This document shows, piece by piece, positions 46,223 to 58,213 of a DNA stretch of 64,000 nt; within the stretch, counting starts at the first letter, position 1, and every line of letters begins with the position of its first letter. Position numbers and translations under genes: made by a program. The stretch is from Rotaria sordida. Lineage: Eukaryota; Rotifera; Eurotatoria; Philodinida; Philodinidae. The stretch covers positions 1 through 64,000 of the forward strand of contig CAJNOL010001391.1 in NCBI GenBank assembly GCA_905250125.1, given 5' to 3'. The notes below the pieces were generated by a model. It was not told the DNA's origin and made no database searches. It saw nothing but the letters and a program-made list of their open reading frames with translations.

Positions 46223-46949
46223 GAGCTCAATCAGAGAGAAAAGCATAGATTTGAGGCTCCCAATGAATGAAGCCTAGAACACGAATGAAACAACGGAAAA
46301 AGTTGCGGTTTGCATAGTTTTGTAGAGCAAATCCAAGGCTATAAAACAGGCTAATTCGAATAAAAAGCCTACTAGAATATTTCCGATCGGTGAGATGAAT
46401 TTCCAAAGATCCTTGTGAAAATCCATGGAGATACAATCAAAAATTTTTTCTGTCATAGTTCTATGCATTCTGAACTTGGCTACAAGTTGGTGAAAGCTTT
46501 TTCTCGATATTCCTTCGCGTTAGCGAGTTATTCGCATAGACACGAAGTATCTTATATTGTGAAACTGATCACAATATTTGTTTGTATTATTCATCTTGAC
46601 AAAAAAACTTTGACTAAACTCCTATCATCAATCAAGAAATCATCTCTATTTGAATGAATGGAAACTGCAATATTTCAATTTCTTATCGTAGTGTCTATCC
46701 TATTTAATTCACTTTTTTTTACAATGACATACTTCGTGTAAAATATGATAGAATGAAGAAGATATACCATTGTAAAAGTTAGACAATGGATTATATTAAT
46801 ATATCCTTGCTCAAATTGAAAAGTAACTAAAATTAGAAACATCTCCTTTATTTATCCAAAAGACACACACACACACATACAAACGTTCATATCATGCAAA
46901 ATACAAAAACGTGACTAGGAATATAAAAAATATACATATATATATGACG

Positions 46950-49900
46950 TTAATTTAAATAAATTCGGCATTTATTTGTACCGCAATGGCAAGGAATTTT
47001 GATATCTTCTTCAGGAAATGAATAATCATAAGTTAATTCAGAACCACGAGTTATATTCATAAGAGCATAAATAATAATATGTTTAATACCACCGGATAGA
47101 ACAGTTTTTGCAAAACAATTTGGCTAGAAAAATAATTTCATTTTTATTTTTTATGAAATCAATTAATTTTTAATTTACCTGACAATTATGATTTATAAAA
47201 CGAGCTTTATTTCCTTGATGTGTAGCATCAATAACATTCATTGAATCAACAGTAAACATATAACAACCAAAACCCTATGGAAAAAAAAAAGAAAGTCTAT
47301 ATATATCCAATTTTTATTATTTTGTTGTTTTTTTTTTTTTTTTGATAATTTACTTTTTTTTCATTTTCACGTTCACGTTTATCTGTAAGACATTGACGAA
47401 CAACTTCACCTGTATATTCAATAATCATTTGTCCTTCAATTAAATCAATTAATGTAAATAAACCACAACCATGTATAGATGATGATCCAACAATTAATGT
47501 ACGTTGAGAAAAATAATGTAAATAATAAAGACGTAAACTAACTGAACATTCTTCAAGAAGAATTCGTCTTTATAAATAAAAAATAAAATATCATTGCTAA
47601 TATATCTGTCGATTCCATCTGTCATGGACTAAGAGGAAAAGATTGATGCAAATCTCTACCCTATGTACTTCAATACTTCTTTTTAGATCGTGTTTTGCAA
47701 AATTCCACAAGATGTAATAGAGAAGGTCGTAAGCTTTTCAAAAGCATCTTTTGGAAAAACACCAAATTTTAGCATCTAAAAATTCCGACTTGTTCGTAAA
47801 ATATTATTTCTTTTAAAGTTAAAATTAGAATTTTTGACCAAGGTAGAGACATCAGCGGTGAAGTCTGCTATTTTCCCACTGATTTTTCTAAGTAAATTTT
47901 AGCAAAATAGAACGCTATGGTGTTTTATCCTGAGGAAAAGTTTAACTAAAATTACTCAAATAAAATTGAATTTTGTCAATAAATTTCAATTTTCAATAAT
48001 TTACCTTGCATATGCAAGTGCATCATCAATTTCGAATGATTTTAATGCATATTCAATTTTTCGATTTGGATTTAATAACCAATTAAATCTTTGACGTTGA
48101 GAATTTTTTCTTTGATAAATATTTAATCTTGAATTAGATAATAAAATTTTTTTATTTAAATTTTTTTTCTTTAAAAAATATATTGAATTATTTTTATTTG
48201 ATGATGATAATGGTAATAAAATAGTATTAGTTTGTTTTTCTATTAATAATGAATTAATATAAATTTGATTTAACATTATTTTAATAATTGATTTTGTTAA
48301 ACCAAATATATGATGTCCATTTAATTCTTCATTACTCATTGGTAAATGTGTTAAATTCATATCATCACGACAATCACGTACTAAATTAACAATTGTTAAC
48401 CAAGCATCATCTAAATTATCTGATACAATTTTATATCCATCATCACTAATAATTGTAAATTTTATACGACCATATTTTGATATTAACCATTGTTGATAAT
48501 AATGAATTAATTTATCAGATGATATTGATTTTATTTTTGAATTAATATTATTCGATAGAAAATGAGATAAATTAATTGAATGTTGTTTATTATTCATATG
48601 AAATAATTCTTCATTTATTATTTGTTCAATTAAAGAATTTATTAGAGAAGAACAAATAAGAAAATCTTCATCATCATTATCAATATTTCCATCTATTTGT
48701 GGAATATATGTTTCTGTTGAATTATTATGAATATTAATAGTCGATGTTGATTGCAATTGAGATGAAAGTTGAGAATCTTAAGAAAGAGAATCGGTTTTTT
48801 TTTTTTTTTGGTTTTCAAATCTATTAGATAGATCTTTCGAGAGAAATTATATCATAGGATCTAGATTGTTCTATTCAGCAAGTAGATCTTAATCTGTATC
48901 TTCTATTCCATTTATTCTCTCTGACGAGGGAACGTTTTCAACTGGTCAATCGCTTTTGAGTTTGGACTCTGTGTGCATAAGGTAGATTCTAGTGAGATAT
49001 GAAAAACCTCAAAAGGATAAATCTCCTTAGACCTTCAGTCCAAAGTGATAGGCATTTTACTGAAATTTTAGCATATAACATGGATAAAATACCATCTACC
49101 ATGCCATAGACTAAATTTCAGTAAAATGCCTATAAACTCTGGATAGAAGGTCTAAAAGGATTTATTCTTTTGAAGTTTTTCATAACTCAACAGCGATGAA
49201 TTAGTTGAAAATATTTCGTCATAAGTCTCTATTCTGTTTTTTTTTCATACTGTTTAATTGTTGAGATGGATTTATATTCTTTAATAATTGATCTAATAAT
49301 ACATCATTATTCTTTTTTATTGTTGATTCGTTGGATGAAATACTTGTTTGATTAGATAAATAATAACTTAAAATCGGTTCTTGTTGTTGTTGTTGTCTAT
49401 AAATAAATATAAATAACATGATAAGAAAACAAAAACAAAAAATTTCATTTTTTGTAATATACATTTTTGCTGATGATAATGATTGATCAACATTTTGAAG
49501 AGCTTGTACAAGTGCTAAAGCAAATCGAGAATGATCTGATGATTTAAATGAATTATTTGTAAAAAAATTTCGTAAAGTTTTAGTATCAATTGATATTGTT
49601 TTAGAATTTTCTTGTGATATAATTGATGAAGATTTATTTAATTGAAGATTATTTTCATTATTATTAAATTTATTTCTTGATCGAATAATATTTTTTAATA
49701 TAGATTTTGATGTTTGATATTTAATAGATGTTGATGTTAATTTTTCAATTTTATTATTTAAATTAATTATTTGTTTTTTTTGAGAATAATTTTTAGTTTG
49801 AAATTTATTAAAATATTTTTCACATATTTCATATAATTGTTGAATATATATTTGTTCATTTGATAATGGATATTCAATTGTTTGATGATTTAATTTATTA

Positions 49901-52900
49901 TTATGATATGTTTGTTCAATTTCTATATATAAATGATAGATTGTTTTTTGTTGAGCATTTTTTGTACTCCAAAATACACGTGATGCATTATATTTATTTG
50001 GATAAATATTCATATTAGGATCATTATCAAGAAGATAATCAAAATTACCAAGAGATTTTATTTGTAGAGAACCAATACAAAGTTTAATATCAGTTAAACA
50101 AAATTCGACTAAAGTATTTGATAGATCAGCATAGACAGTTGATGATAAATTAATAGATTTTAATTTTGGAAGATTGATATCTTCTAAATTGTCGTTTGTT
50201 GAAAATAGATTATGGTCATCTTATTTTGCTCAGAAAACTGGTTTGGATTTTTCAGAGATCTTTTACTCAAACTTGTTAATGAGAATTTGACAAGTAACTT
50301 GCCTGATAGGAAATTATTTCAGCTAATCAAATCTTTTCTTCGATTCGCTCTACATGTGACCGTGAAAGAAAAAAAAGGAAAGAACATTTCGTTTCTGAAC
50401 TTTTGTTTTTTGTCTCCACCTTAGTTATCGTGGTTCTTGAAGTAATGTTTAATGGTCAATCTAATATTAGCTTGAATTCGAGATCTATATAAATCTAATG
50501 TGAGAAGTTTTTTTTATCATTGAAAATTATAATCTGTGGAATTTCTGTTATGTTCATAACGCTTTAAACGATCGTTATTCGACTTTTCAAAACATACAAG
50601 TTTTAATATATAAAATTCAATTAATTGTAATGTTGATATTTTATTTTACTAGCGAGAATCCGTACATACTGCACAACTGTTTCCTCCTTTAACGTATGAC
50701 CTTAGACGTTTAACGTTTCATCCGGTAACAGACATACAGACACCCGATATTATGAATATGGATAGATAGCCCTACGGCCTGATACTCCTTATCGCACATA
50801 TTTTTATAGTCCAGGTAGCCTTTGGCCTTATAGTTTGTAGCTCTTACCTCCTTATTGCTTTACCCATTATTACCTACCCCCTTGCTGCCTTACTCCCTTG
50901 GGTGCCTATGGGTACCTCCATATAATAGTCGTTAGAACCTATGGGTATCCCCATATAATAGTCCTTGCGGACTTATGGATACTCCCGTATAATAGCCCTT
51001 AACGATCTATGGATATCCCCATATAATAGCCCTTGAGGACCTATGGTTACCCTCATATAATAGTCCTTGAGGGCCTTGGGTACCCTAATATAGTAGCCCT
51101 TGGGTCTTCCACTTATAGCCTTATTTGACCTTTGACCTGGCACAGACAGACAGACACTGAACATTATATATATATATATTATTCTATAGTTCTTAATTTA
51201 CTAATTATAAGAGACTCTGAAAGAAAAAATGAAAATTCTATATTCTAAAGTTTATGATTGTGTCATGAGGTATCTAACACGGATGTACTACCTTGTAGTC
51301 ATGAACTACAGCTAGTTATCTTCTTTCTTATTTTAGAAGAAAAAAATTATTTTCTCTAAACGTACATGTGTAATTCGTACAAGTTAATTATCAAATGTTC
51401 TTAAAGTAATTTGATGAGAAAATAAAAATTTTACATACTATTTATTACAGATTCATCTATTTGATTATCATTATTATTTTTTATTTGTTGTTTACAATGT
51501 TTTAAACATAAAGTTGTTAAATTTGGTAATAATCCATTAATAATATTTAATTTTTGTTGTAAATTTCTATCAATTTTTGAATAATATATTTCAATACATT
51601 GACAATGATAACGTATATTACAATCATTTTCATAACATTGTACAGTAGCACCCATTTTAAAACATAAATCACATTTATATTTTGTTTGACAACGATTTAT
51701 TATTTCATGTATATTACGTAAAATATATGGTGATTGATCAAGATTTTTTGAATAAATTGGAAGTATACAACCAATATGTATCCATTGATTAATACCAATT
51801 GATATAAGACGAGAAATATTTGATGAAAAATGATCAGCATATGTTTGACATAATTGACATAATCGTGTATCAATTTGATATAAATTTTCAAATAAATATT
51901 TATTTTCAAATTTATTATTTATATAACATAATAATGAATCACTTGATGTTAATAAATTATTTTTATATAAATTTGATTGAAATAAAAGATGTTCATTATT
52001 TAATGAATATGTATGATCAATAGATGGTAATAAAAAACAATGATTTAATAAAATATTTGAATTATTTATAGATGTATTTGTTGTTGAACAAAATAATAAT
52101 TTATTATTTGAAAATAAATTTGAAGTTTTGAACCATGGACATTGAACATTTATACAATTATTTATTGCTGCTTGCCATTGACGATTATCAATATTATCAA
52201 GTAAATGTTGAACAATTATAAATAAATCATTAATAAAAGCATGTAAATTTAATAATTGATTACGTGATTGATGTAATTGTTGAAGATTAGACATATAATA
52301 TTTCATATTATTTAAACGATTTTCTTCTGATATCATTATTTGTAATGTTGATGTTATACTTGCTATTGTATTTTTTATAACTAAAAATATAAAATAATAA
52401 AAATCTATTCGTCGATTGAATTTTATTTTGATTAGATAAATACTCTTTCTCTTACAATAGAAGATCCTACTATATAGAGATATGTCGGATTAAGTTTATT
52501 GATCCTTTTCTAGTAATCTCAGCTTCGGTAATTTTAGTTTTTTGGATCCCGATCTCAAATAAACTATTCCAGAATTTATTCATAGGACATCTAAGAAAAT
52601 CCTCGAATACTCGCTTTTTTTGATTTATTTATTTTAGGACTCCTGCAGTCGAGTCATGGTCATTTTATTGAAATTTCGTCTATACATAGGTCTGATAACT
52701 CTGGAAATATTCTGAAAGTATCAATACGTCCTTATGAATTCCATATCAGGCTTCGAAATTGGGCCACTCCTTTATGAGCCGGCTCGAGCCCGAAAGAAAC
52801 ATCGTTTACAAAGATTTTTTTTCTCAATAGACAGCTATTCCTTATTTTTCGACTTTTATAAAAAGTAATGACTAAGAGGAGGCAGTAGCGTGGAGAAGCT

Positions 52901-55509
52901 TCCCCCTCAGAGATGAGCCAAACCTCAGAAAAAGTTATGTCAACAAAGGATAAAATCGTCGGGCCGGGCTGCTCGTTTCGAGATCTGCTCCATATGCATT
53001 CAAACGGTGGGTATCAATTTGGGTAGTTTCCTCGTTAGTACAGATAACCAATAATACTTTTCATTTTTTTTTTAAATTATTCTCTCTCTCTCTGATTTGA
53101 ATTACCTTGAAGTTTATAATTAATTAAAGATTTTTGAATATCTTCTTTTTGATCATAATTACATTTTGAACAAATAATATTTGTCGATATATTTTTAATA
53201 TATGGTATTAATATAATATCTTCATTTAAATATCCATCACATTTTGGATGAAAATAATGTTTACATTTAATACATTGTAATAAATTTTGATTTTTTTTTT
53301 CTATTTTATTACCAATTAATGTTAATGAAAATAATGGTTTTGGTTTTGTTATAAATTGTTCAATAAATTTTTCACATAGATGACATTTTTTAATTTGATT
53401 TATTTTATTTGTTCGAATTATTTTCATATTATTTAAACAATCTAAACACATAAGTGATTGTTGTGATGAAAATGATTTTGTTAATGATAATAAATTTTGT
53501 TCATTTGATATTATTGTTTGTCCACAATCACATTTAATACATAATGGACAAAACCATATAGGATTACGAATATTATAATATTGTTGTTCATCTTTTGATT
53601 GTTTTATACATTTAATATGAAATATTCTTTTACAATCCGAACAAGATATTAATTGAGAATCTTTTACTAAACCACATATATTACATACAATACAATTTGG
53701 ACATAACCATGATTCAGGTGTAGGACATAAATTTGGACATTCAGATTGATTTAAACAAGCTCTATGATAAGCTTGACAACAGCTATTACAATAAATTAAA
53801 TCGTTACCCATTGAACCACACTAAAAAAATATGATCATTGCTTGAAACATTTATCAAGAGTAAGAAAATGTTGGATAAAAACTCAATTTGAAATTTATTT
53901 TAGCCTTTTTGTTTTACTCTTCTGTACATTTCACAAGATCTACTAGAGATAATTTTTCAAATAAATTATCATCAAAAAGGTTACATTTCTTTCAACATCG
54001 AATCTTTTGATGGAATGTTACATGCATTTAATAGATATCCTTCTTAACTCTAGACATTGTGTAAGACAAAAAAAGTCTTACACAATATCCAAGTCAATGA
54101 CTATGACACCAGAATCCATTTTCGACTGAAAAACTCATAGAAACTTAGATCTAGGTTGATGATTCCGAACTTCACTGCAATCTGCTGGAAAATCATCGTA
54201 ATTGGCAGGAAAACACCGAAAATTGGAAACAGGAATCCATTGAATGGATTTTTCTAGACCGGGGTAGATCGACCTAATTGAACGACTGTCTTTCAATATG
54301 TTTAGTTATATGTCATATCTGAAAATTATCATTTACATCTTTAATAGAATCCTGCAAAGTCAAACGTTTTGACTGATATATAAAGATCTTTTTTGTGCTA
54401 CTTTTGTTAATGAGAATGTCTCTCTGATGGTTCTTTTGTTCTTGAAATGAATCTATAAAACAGTGTATTTTCACTCATTACTTAACATATGAAGAATAAA
54501 GCTTAAGAATAAAATTACTTGCTGCTTTACTAATGTAACTCTGGCATTTTTCGGCAGCTACTGCAGTAGAAAGCTGCGAATCTTTTCAGATCCGGATCAA
54601 AAGTTTTATTTGTTTTGTCGAGTGTGCTTACATCCTTTTGTCGACCCACTGCTCTACAGATGAGAAATACAGCAACAAGATATAACTGTACATTGAGTCC
54701 TTTTTGCCTGAGAGTAGCGAATAAATAGCTACAATCTTGGGTTTGGACCCGATCAACAACGTCTGTCGCAGTCTTTGAGTGGCGTATGTCACAACCTGTG
54801 ATGATCTTCGACCAGTGTCTATCACGATCTGTAAGAAGGTGGATCCATATTTTTACTTCTATACTTCAACACTTCTTGTTTTTAGACTGTGTCTCATAAA
54901 TATTAAATACTTTATTACAAAAATTATGTATATTAAAATTTAAAATCGAACATTTTATTCGGAATTAGTATAAAAATAAAATATTTATTTTATACTAACC
55001 ATATAACAAAGTGAATAAAATGGAAATGATTCATCTGATAAAACTGCATAACCTTCTTTAAAAAGATCATTTCGATTAAATGTATTTCTTAATTCCCAAC
55101 GTAATTTTTTTCTTTGATTTATATTATCATCTATAGTTGTTGTTGATTCAATAGGTTTTCTTTTACTATGTTCATAAAAATATTTAAATTGTTTTAATAA
55201 TTTTTTTGAATGTCTACTTAAACATTGTTTTTGTTGAAGAATTGTTTTATTAAAAACAACTGGATTGTATCGAGATTGATCTGTTGATATAGTTGAATTA
55301 TCTTCGAAATCTTCGATATCACTATCATCATCATCATCATCATTTTGTTCTATTTTTGATTTTTCTGTATCACTACTAGAACATATCGATTCAGTATCAG
55401 TTGTTGAACTATCATACTGTTCATCATATTTAGAACGTTTTGAAGAAAAATTTTGTTCAAATTCATATAGACGTTTTTGATTTGTTTTTACTGTTCCTAT
55501 TTCATTCAT
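46950..55509 (-). CDS. KMT2A: KMT2A/B-like (trithorax) histone H3K4 methyltransferase
   Basis: Nine exons: 55509-55000, 53820-53106, 52380-51439, 50183-49463, 49396-49251, 48776-48005, 47567-47354, 47274-47179, 47123-46950; 1429 residues, all junctions in frame. Order of domains: acidic N-terminus; a PHD cluster (about 165-390; CGSMGNDLIYCNSCCQAYH, CNICGLVKDSQLISCSDC, CHLCEKF); a Cys-poor helical stretch where a bromodomain would sit; an extended PHD (CDLCFKMGATVQCYENDC); FYRN (CIGSLQIKSLG...RVFWST); a Taspase1-type site QIDGNIDNDDED (1038-1049); FYRC (FTIISDDGYKIVSDN...HHIFGLT); then SET (about 1285-1410: IHGCGLF, IIEYTGEVVRQ, LTYDYSF) and post-SET CHCGTNKCRIYLN. This is the animal MLL1/MLL2 layout. 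Family role: mono- to trimethylation of H3K4 in COMPASS-like complexes. It is far shorter than vertebrate KMT2A, with no AT-hooks or CXXC domain seen. The SET NHSC motif reads NHNC. It is divergent from RPLP0. Confidence 0.94.
48924..49219. mobile_element. Foldback element in KMT2 intron
   Basis: Starts ACGAGGGAACGTTTTCAACT then GGTCAATCGCTTTTGAG; ends with the inverse (TTAGTTGAAAATATTTCGT). Inner arms pair around AGGCATTTTACTGAAATTTT. It lies wholly in the 474-bp intron 48777-49250 and closely resembles 22838-23392. Confidence 0.8.
50690..51165. repeat. 33-bp minisatellite with flanking CAGACA repeats, KMT2 intron
   Basis: Six diverged units of 33 bp run from 50907 to about 51104 (consensus TATGGGTATCCCCATATAAT then AGTCCTTGAGGACC); more decayed units extend left to about 50760. 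Related CAGACA-rich words lie on both sides (50727-50742 and 51139-51156) next to an ACATTATATAT or GATATTATGAA word. Because 33 bp is 11 codons, the minus strand stays open across it, but it lies within the 1255-bp intron 50184-51438. Confidence 0.85.
54720..54840 (-). repeat. Possible third copy of CACAGAC-type dispersed repeat
   Basis: The minus strand reads AGATCGTGATAGACACTGGT, ATCATCACAGGTTGTGACAT and GACAGACGTTGTTGAT, resembling 45575-45625. In the KMT2 intron 53821-54999. Similarity judged by eye only. Confidence 0.35.
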
Positions 55510-55909
55510 GATTTATTTTGATTCTTTTGATAATAATTTATAATCTTCTTTTTAACATATACGAAACATCTGATTGGTCAATTTTCTTCATTTGAATGTT
55601 ATTTTGTCCTTGATTCATTTTATTTAAAATAAAATAATAGATTATAGTTATTTGAAAAAAAAAATAATTTAATTTTAATACGTTTTTTTTTTTAATTTAA
55701 TTTATTTAAATATTAATATTATCTCTTAATAGTTATAGTATATTAGCGATAGTTGGTTATTTATTTATCTATTTCGAAGGAGGACGATAGATCAACATGT
55801 ATTAAGAAATTCATATTAACTGAAATTTCTTTCGACATTATACTTGCTTTTATTTTTGGTTTTAATTTTTAGATTAAAACATCTGGTAAAATTATTCAAA
55901 AAAACAAAG
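55510..55909. promoter_or_regulatory. Divergent promoter region, KMT2 and RPLP0
   Basis: The two start codons face away from each other across only 400 bp, so this AT-rich interval must hold both promoters and both 5' UTRs. An acceptor-like TTTTTAG (about 55866-55872) lies 38 nt before the RPLP0 ATG, possibly a 5' UTR intron or spliced-leader site. No clear TATA or initiator can be called in such AT-rich sequence. Confidence 0.5.
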
Positions 55910-58213
55910 ATGGTGAAGGAAGATCGTTCAACATGGAAAGCCAAATATACAATGCGTTTAACGGTATAATATAATTTTTCCAGAAAAAAAAAAAACAAAC
56001 AATTGCTCGTTGATGATGATCTTATATATAATGTGTTCTGCAATTCTGAGTTTCTTCGGAAACATTGAGAATAATCACTTTCTGAGAGCAATTGAATTAA
56101 TTAATAATTTAAATAAGTTTTTAAATCAGTACAAAAAGAAATTCTTCAGTTGTTGTATGAACTTCATTTAATTGTTCGAATGTCAATTAACGATTTATTA
56201 TTTTCATAGAGAATACATAGTCTATCTCAGCAATAGAACGTAGGCTTTGTAATCCAATAGAGCATCCAAATTGTTTAATGAGACAACTTTCTACAATCAG
56301 AGATGTTTCCTATTGAGGATTAATGAACACAATCATATTTATTTTCGTAGAAGTTTGGAACCAGTAACATCTTATTTCTAGTCTAATGAAGGGAGTCCAG
56401 TTTAGCTTATTACTGCCAAGATACTACATTTTTGAACTCAGTATCTTGGCTCTCCTTAGGAAAGCTGATGTTCATATTTCGACTTGAAACATTGTATAAG
56501 GGCAGATCCTAATGAGACTAGTTGTGTGTGAGAGTTTCAGATCTTTTTGTTGTTCCTATCGTAAGGTAAGGCTATGATGAAAGCGTCTCTTTTACATCAT
56601 TCATACACTTGTGCAGATTCAATGTCCTTATTTTAGAATAGCAGTAAATCACTATTGAGTTAAAAAATTCAGTTAAACGATCCTAACTTGGCTCTAATAA
56701 TCTATGCGAACGAACCTTTTTTCGATTTTTTCTAATCTCACCAAGGCATCCTTGTAAATTCAATATCAGTTCGGATGGTTGTGTAGTTAGTATTAATAAC
56801 ATTTCAATTTTATTTCCAATCTTGATAAAATTTCCTTCTGACTATATTCTTTTTTAAAAATGATTTTAATATTTTCAGCAATATTTGGATGAATATCCAA
56901 AAGTATTTATTGTTGGCGCTGATAATGTCGGTTCACGTCAAATGCAAAAAATTCGTGTATCACTTCGTGGTCACGCTGGTAATATGTTTGTTGTTTTTTT
57001 TTTTTTTTTTGTTTAATAATAATAATATTTTAAATAGTTATTATGATGGGAAAAAATACGATGATGCGTAAAACAATCCGTGGACAAACATCAAAAAATG
57101 CAAATTTAGAAAAAATATTACCACATGTTTATGAAAATGTTGGTTTCGTTTTTACTAAAGAAGATTTAAGTTCAATTCGCGATAAACTTTTGGAAAATAA
57201 GGTTTTATTATCTATAGAAAATAAATATTCATATTTATCAATCTTTTTTTTTTGTTTTTTATTATCAAGGTCGCTGCTCCAGCTCGTGCTGGTGCTATTG
57301 CACCTGTTGATGTCTCTATACCAGCACAAGTAACAAATTTAGGTCCAGAAAAAACAAGTTTTTTTCAAGCACTTCAAATTCCAACAAAAATTACACGTGG
57401 TACAATTGAAATTATTGTACGTAGGTATAAGAAAAATAAAATCAAAATACAAGAAAAAAAAAATGTATATATATATTTATTCATTTTAGAATGATGTTCA
57501 TTTAATTAAAGTTGGTGAGAAAGTTGGCGCTAGTGAAGCAACATTACTTAATATGTTGAATGTTTCGCCATTTAGTTATGGTCTTATTATTCGTCAAGGT
57601 AAAACAAAAGATTTGTTTTTTTCTTTTTTTTTTAATAAAAAAAATCTTTTTTCTTTTTTATTAGTTTATGATTCAGGTTCATGTTTTGAACCATCAATAC
57701 TTGATATAAAACCAGCTGATTTACGTGCAAAATTTTCTCAAGGTATTCAACGATTAGCAGCTTTTTCACTTGGTATTAATATTCCAAATCAAGTATCAGC
57801 ACCACATCTTATTCTTGGTGGATTTAAACGTTTACTTGCATTAGCTGCTGAAACTGATGTTAATTTTGAACAAGCTAATACTGTAAGTATTTATACGAAT
57901 TAATGATGAATTTTTGTTTTATCCAGTTCTGCTACTGATTAAAGGCAACTGATGAATAAATTAACCATATCCAACAGCGTTCTGAAATCCAATTTCTGGA
58001 ATATAATTTGATTTATTTTATTTTGTTTTTTTTTTTAAGTTAAAAGAATTCTTGAAAGATCCATCGAAATTTGCTGCTGCAACAACAACAGCAGCACCAT
58101 CAACAAGTACATCAGCTAGCACAAGTAAACCAGCAGCTGCAGAAAAACCTGCAAAACCAGCTGAACCAGAATCCGATGATGATGATATGGGTGGTTTAGA
58201 TATATTTGGTTAA
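55910..58213 (+). CDS. RPLP0: 60S acidic ribosomal protein P0 (RPLP0)
   Basis: Seven exons (55910-55963, 56879-56978, 57038-57201, 57270-57416, 57490-57598, 57665-57882, 58040-58213) give 321 residues (human 317). Matches are strong throughout: [100 protein letters not shown]. Family role: P0 binds 28S rRNA at the GTPase centre and anchors P1/P2 dimers of the ribosomal stalk. The tail is Ala/Thr/Pro-rich, then acidic, but ends [13 protein letters not shown] rather than the usual SDDDMGFGLFD. The first intron (55964-56878) is large and contains foldback-family fragments (about 56395-56700); the others are 59-157 bp. Confidence 0.97.
56395..56720. mobile_element. Decayed foldback-family fragment in RPLP0 intron 1
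   Basis: Sequence around 56460-56560 (CATATTTCGACTTGAAACAT, ATCCTAATGAGACTAGTTGT, GAGAGTTTCAGATC) follows the same order as 15170-15250 and 9030-9130. It looks like one arm of the foldback family, without a clear partner arm. Confidence 0.35.

Larger units (their letters stand above)
39766..46949. other. Gene-poor 7-kb AT-rich stretch
   Basis: Holds TA microsatellites (39822-39846, 40260-40282), a foldback (44322-44633), a dispersed-repeat copy (45575-45845) and two decayed coding scraps (41377-41600 and 45930-46222, both minus). No intact gene is visible; the open frames of 60-80 codons have AT-driven composition. Confidence 0.6.

Noticed and set aside
50973..51164. 63-codon minus-strand frame with 11-residue periodicity
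   Set aside because: Translation of the 33-bp minisatellite inside a KMT2 intron; no start or splice support.
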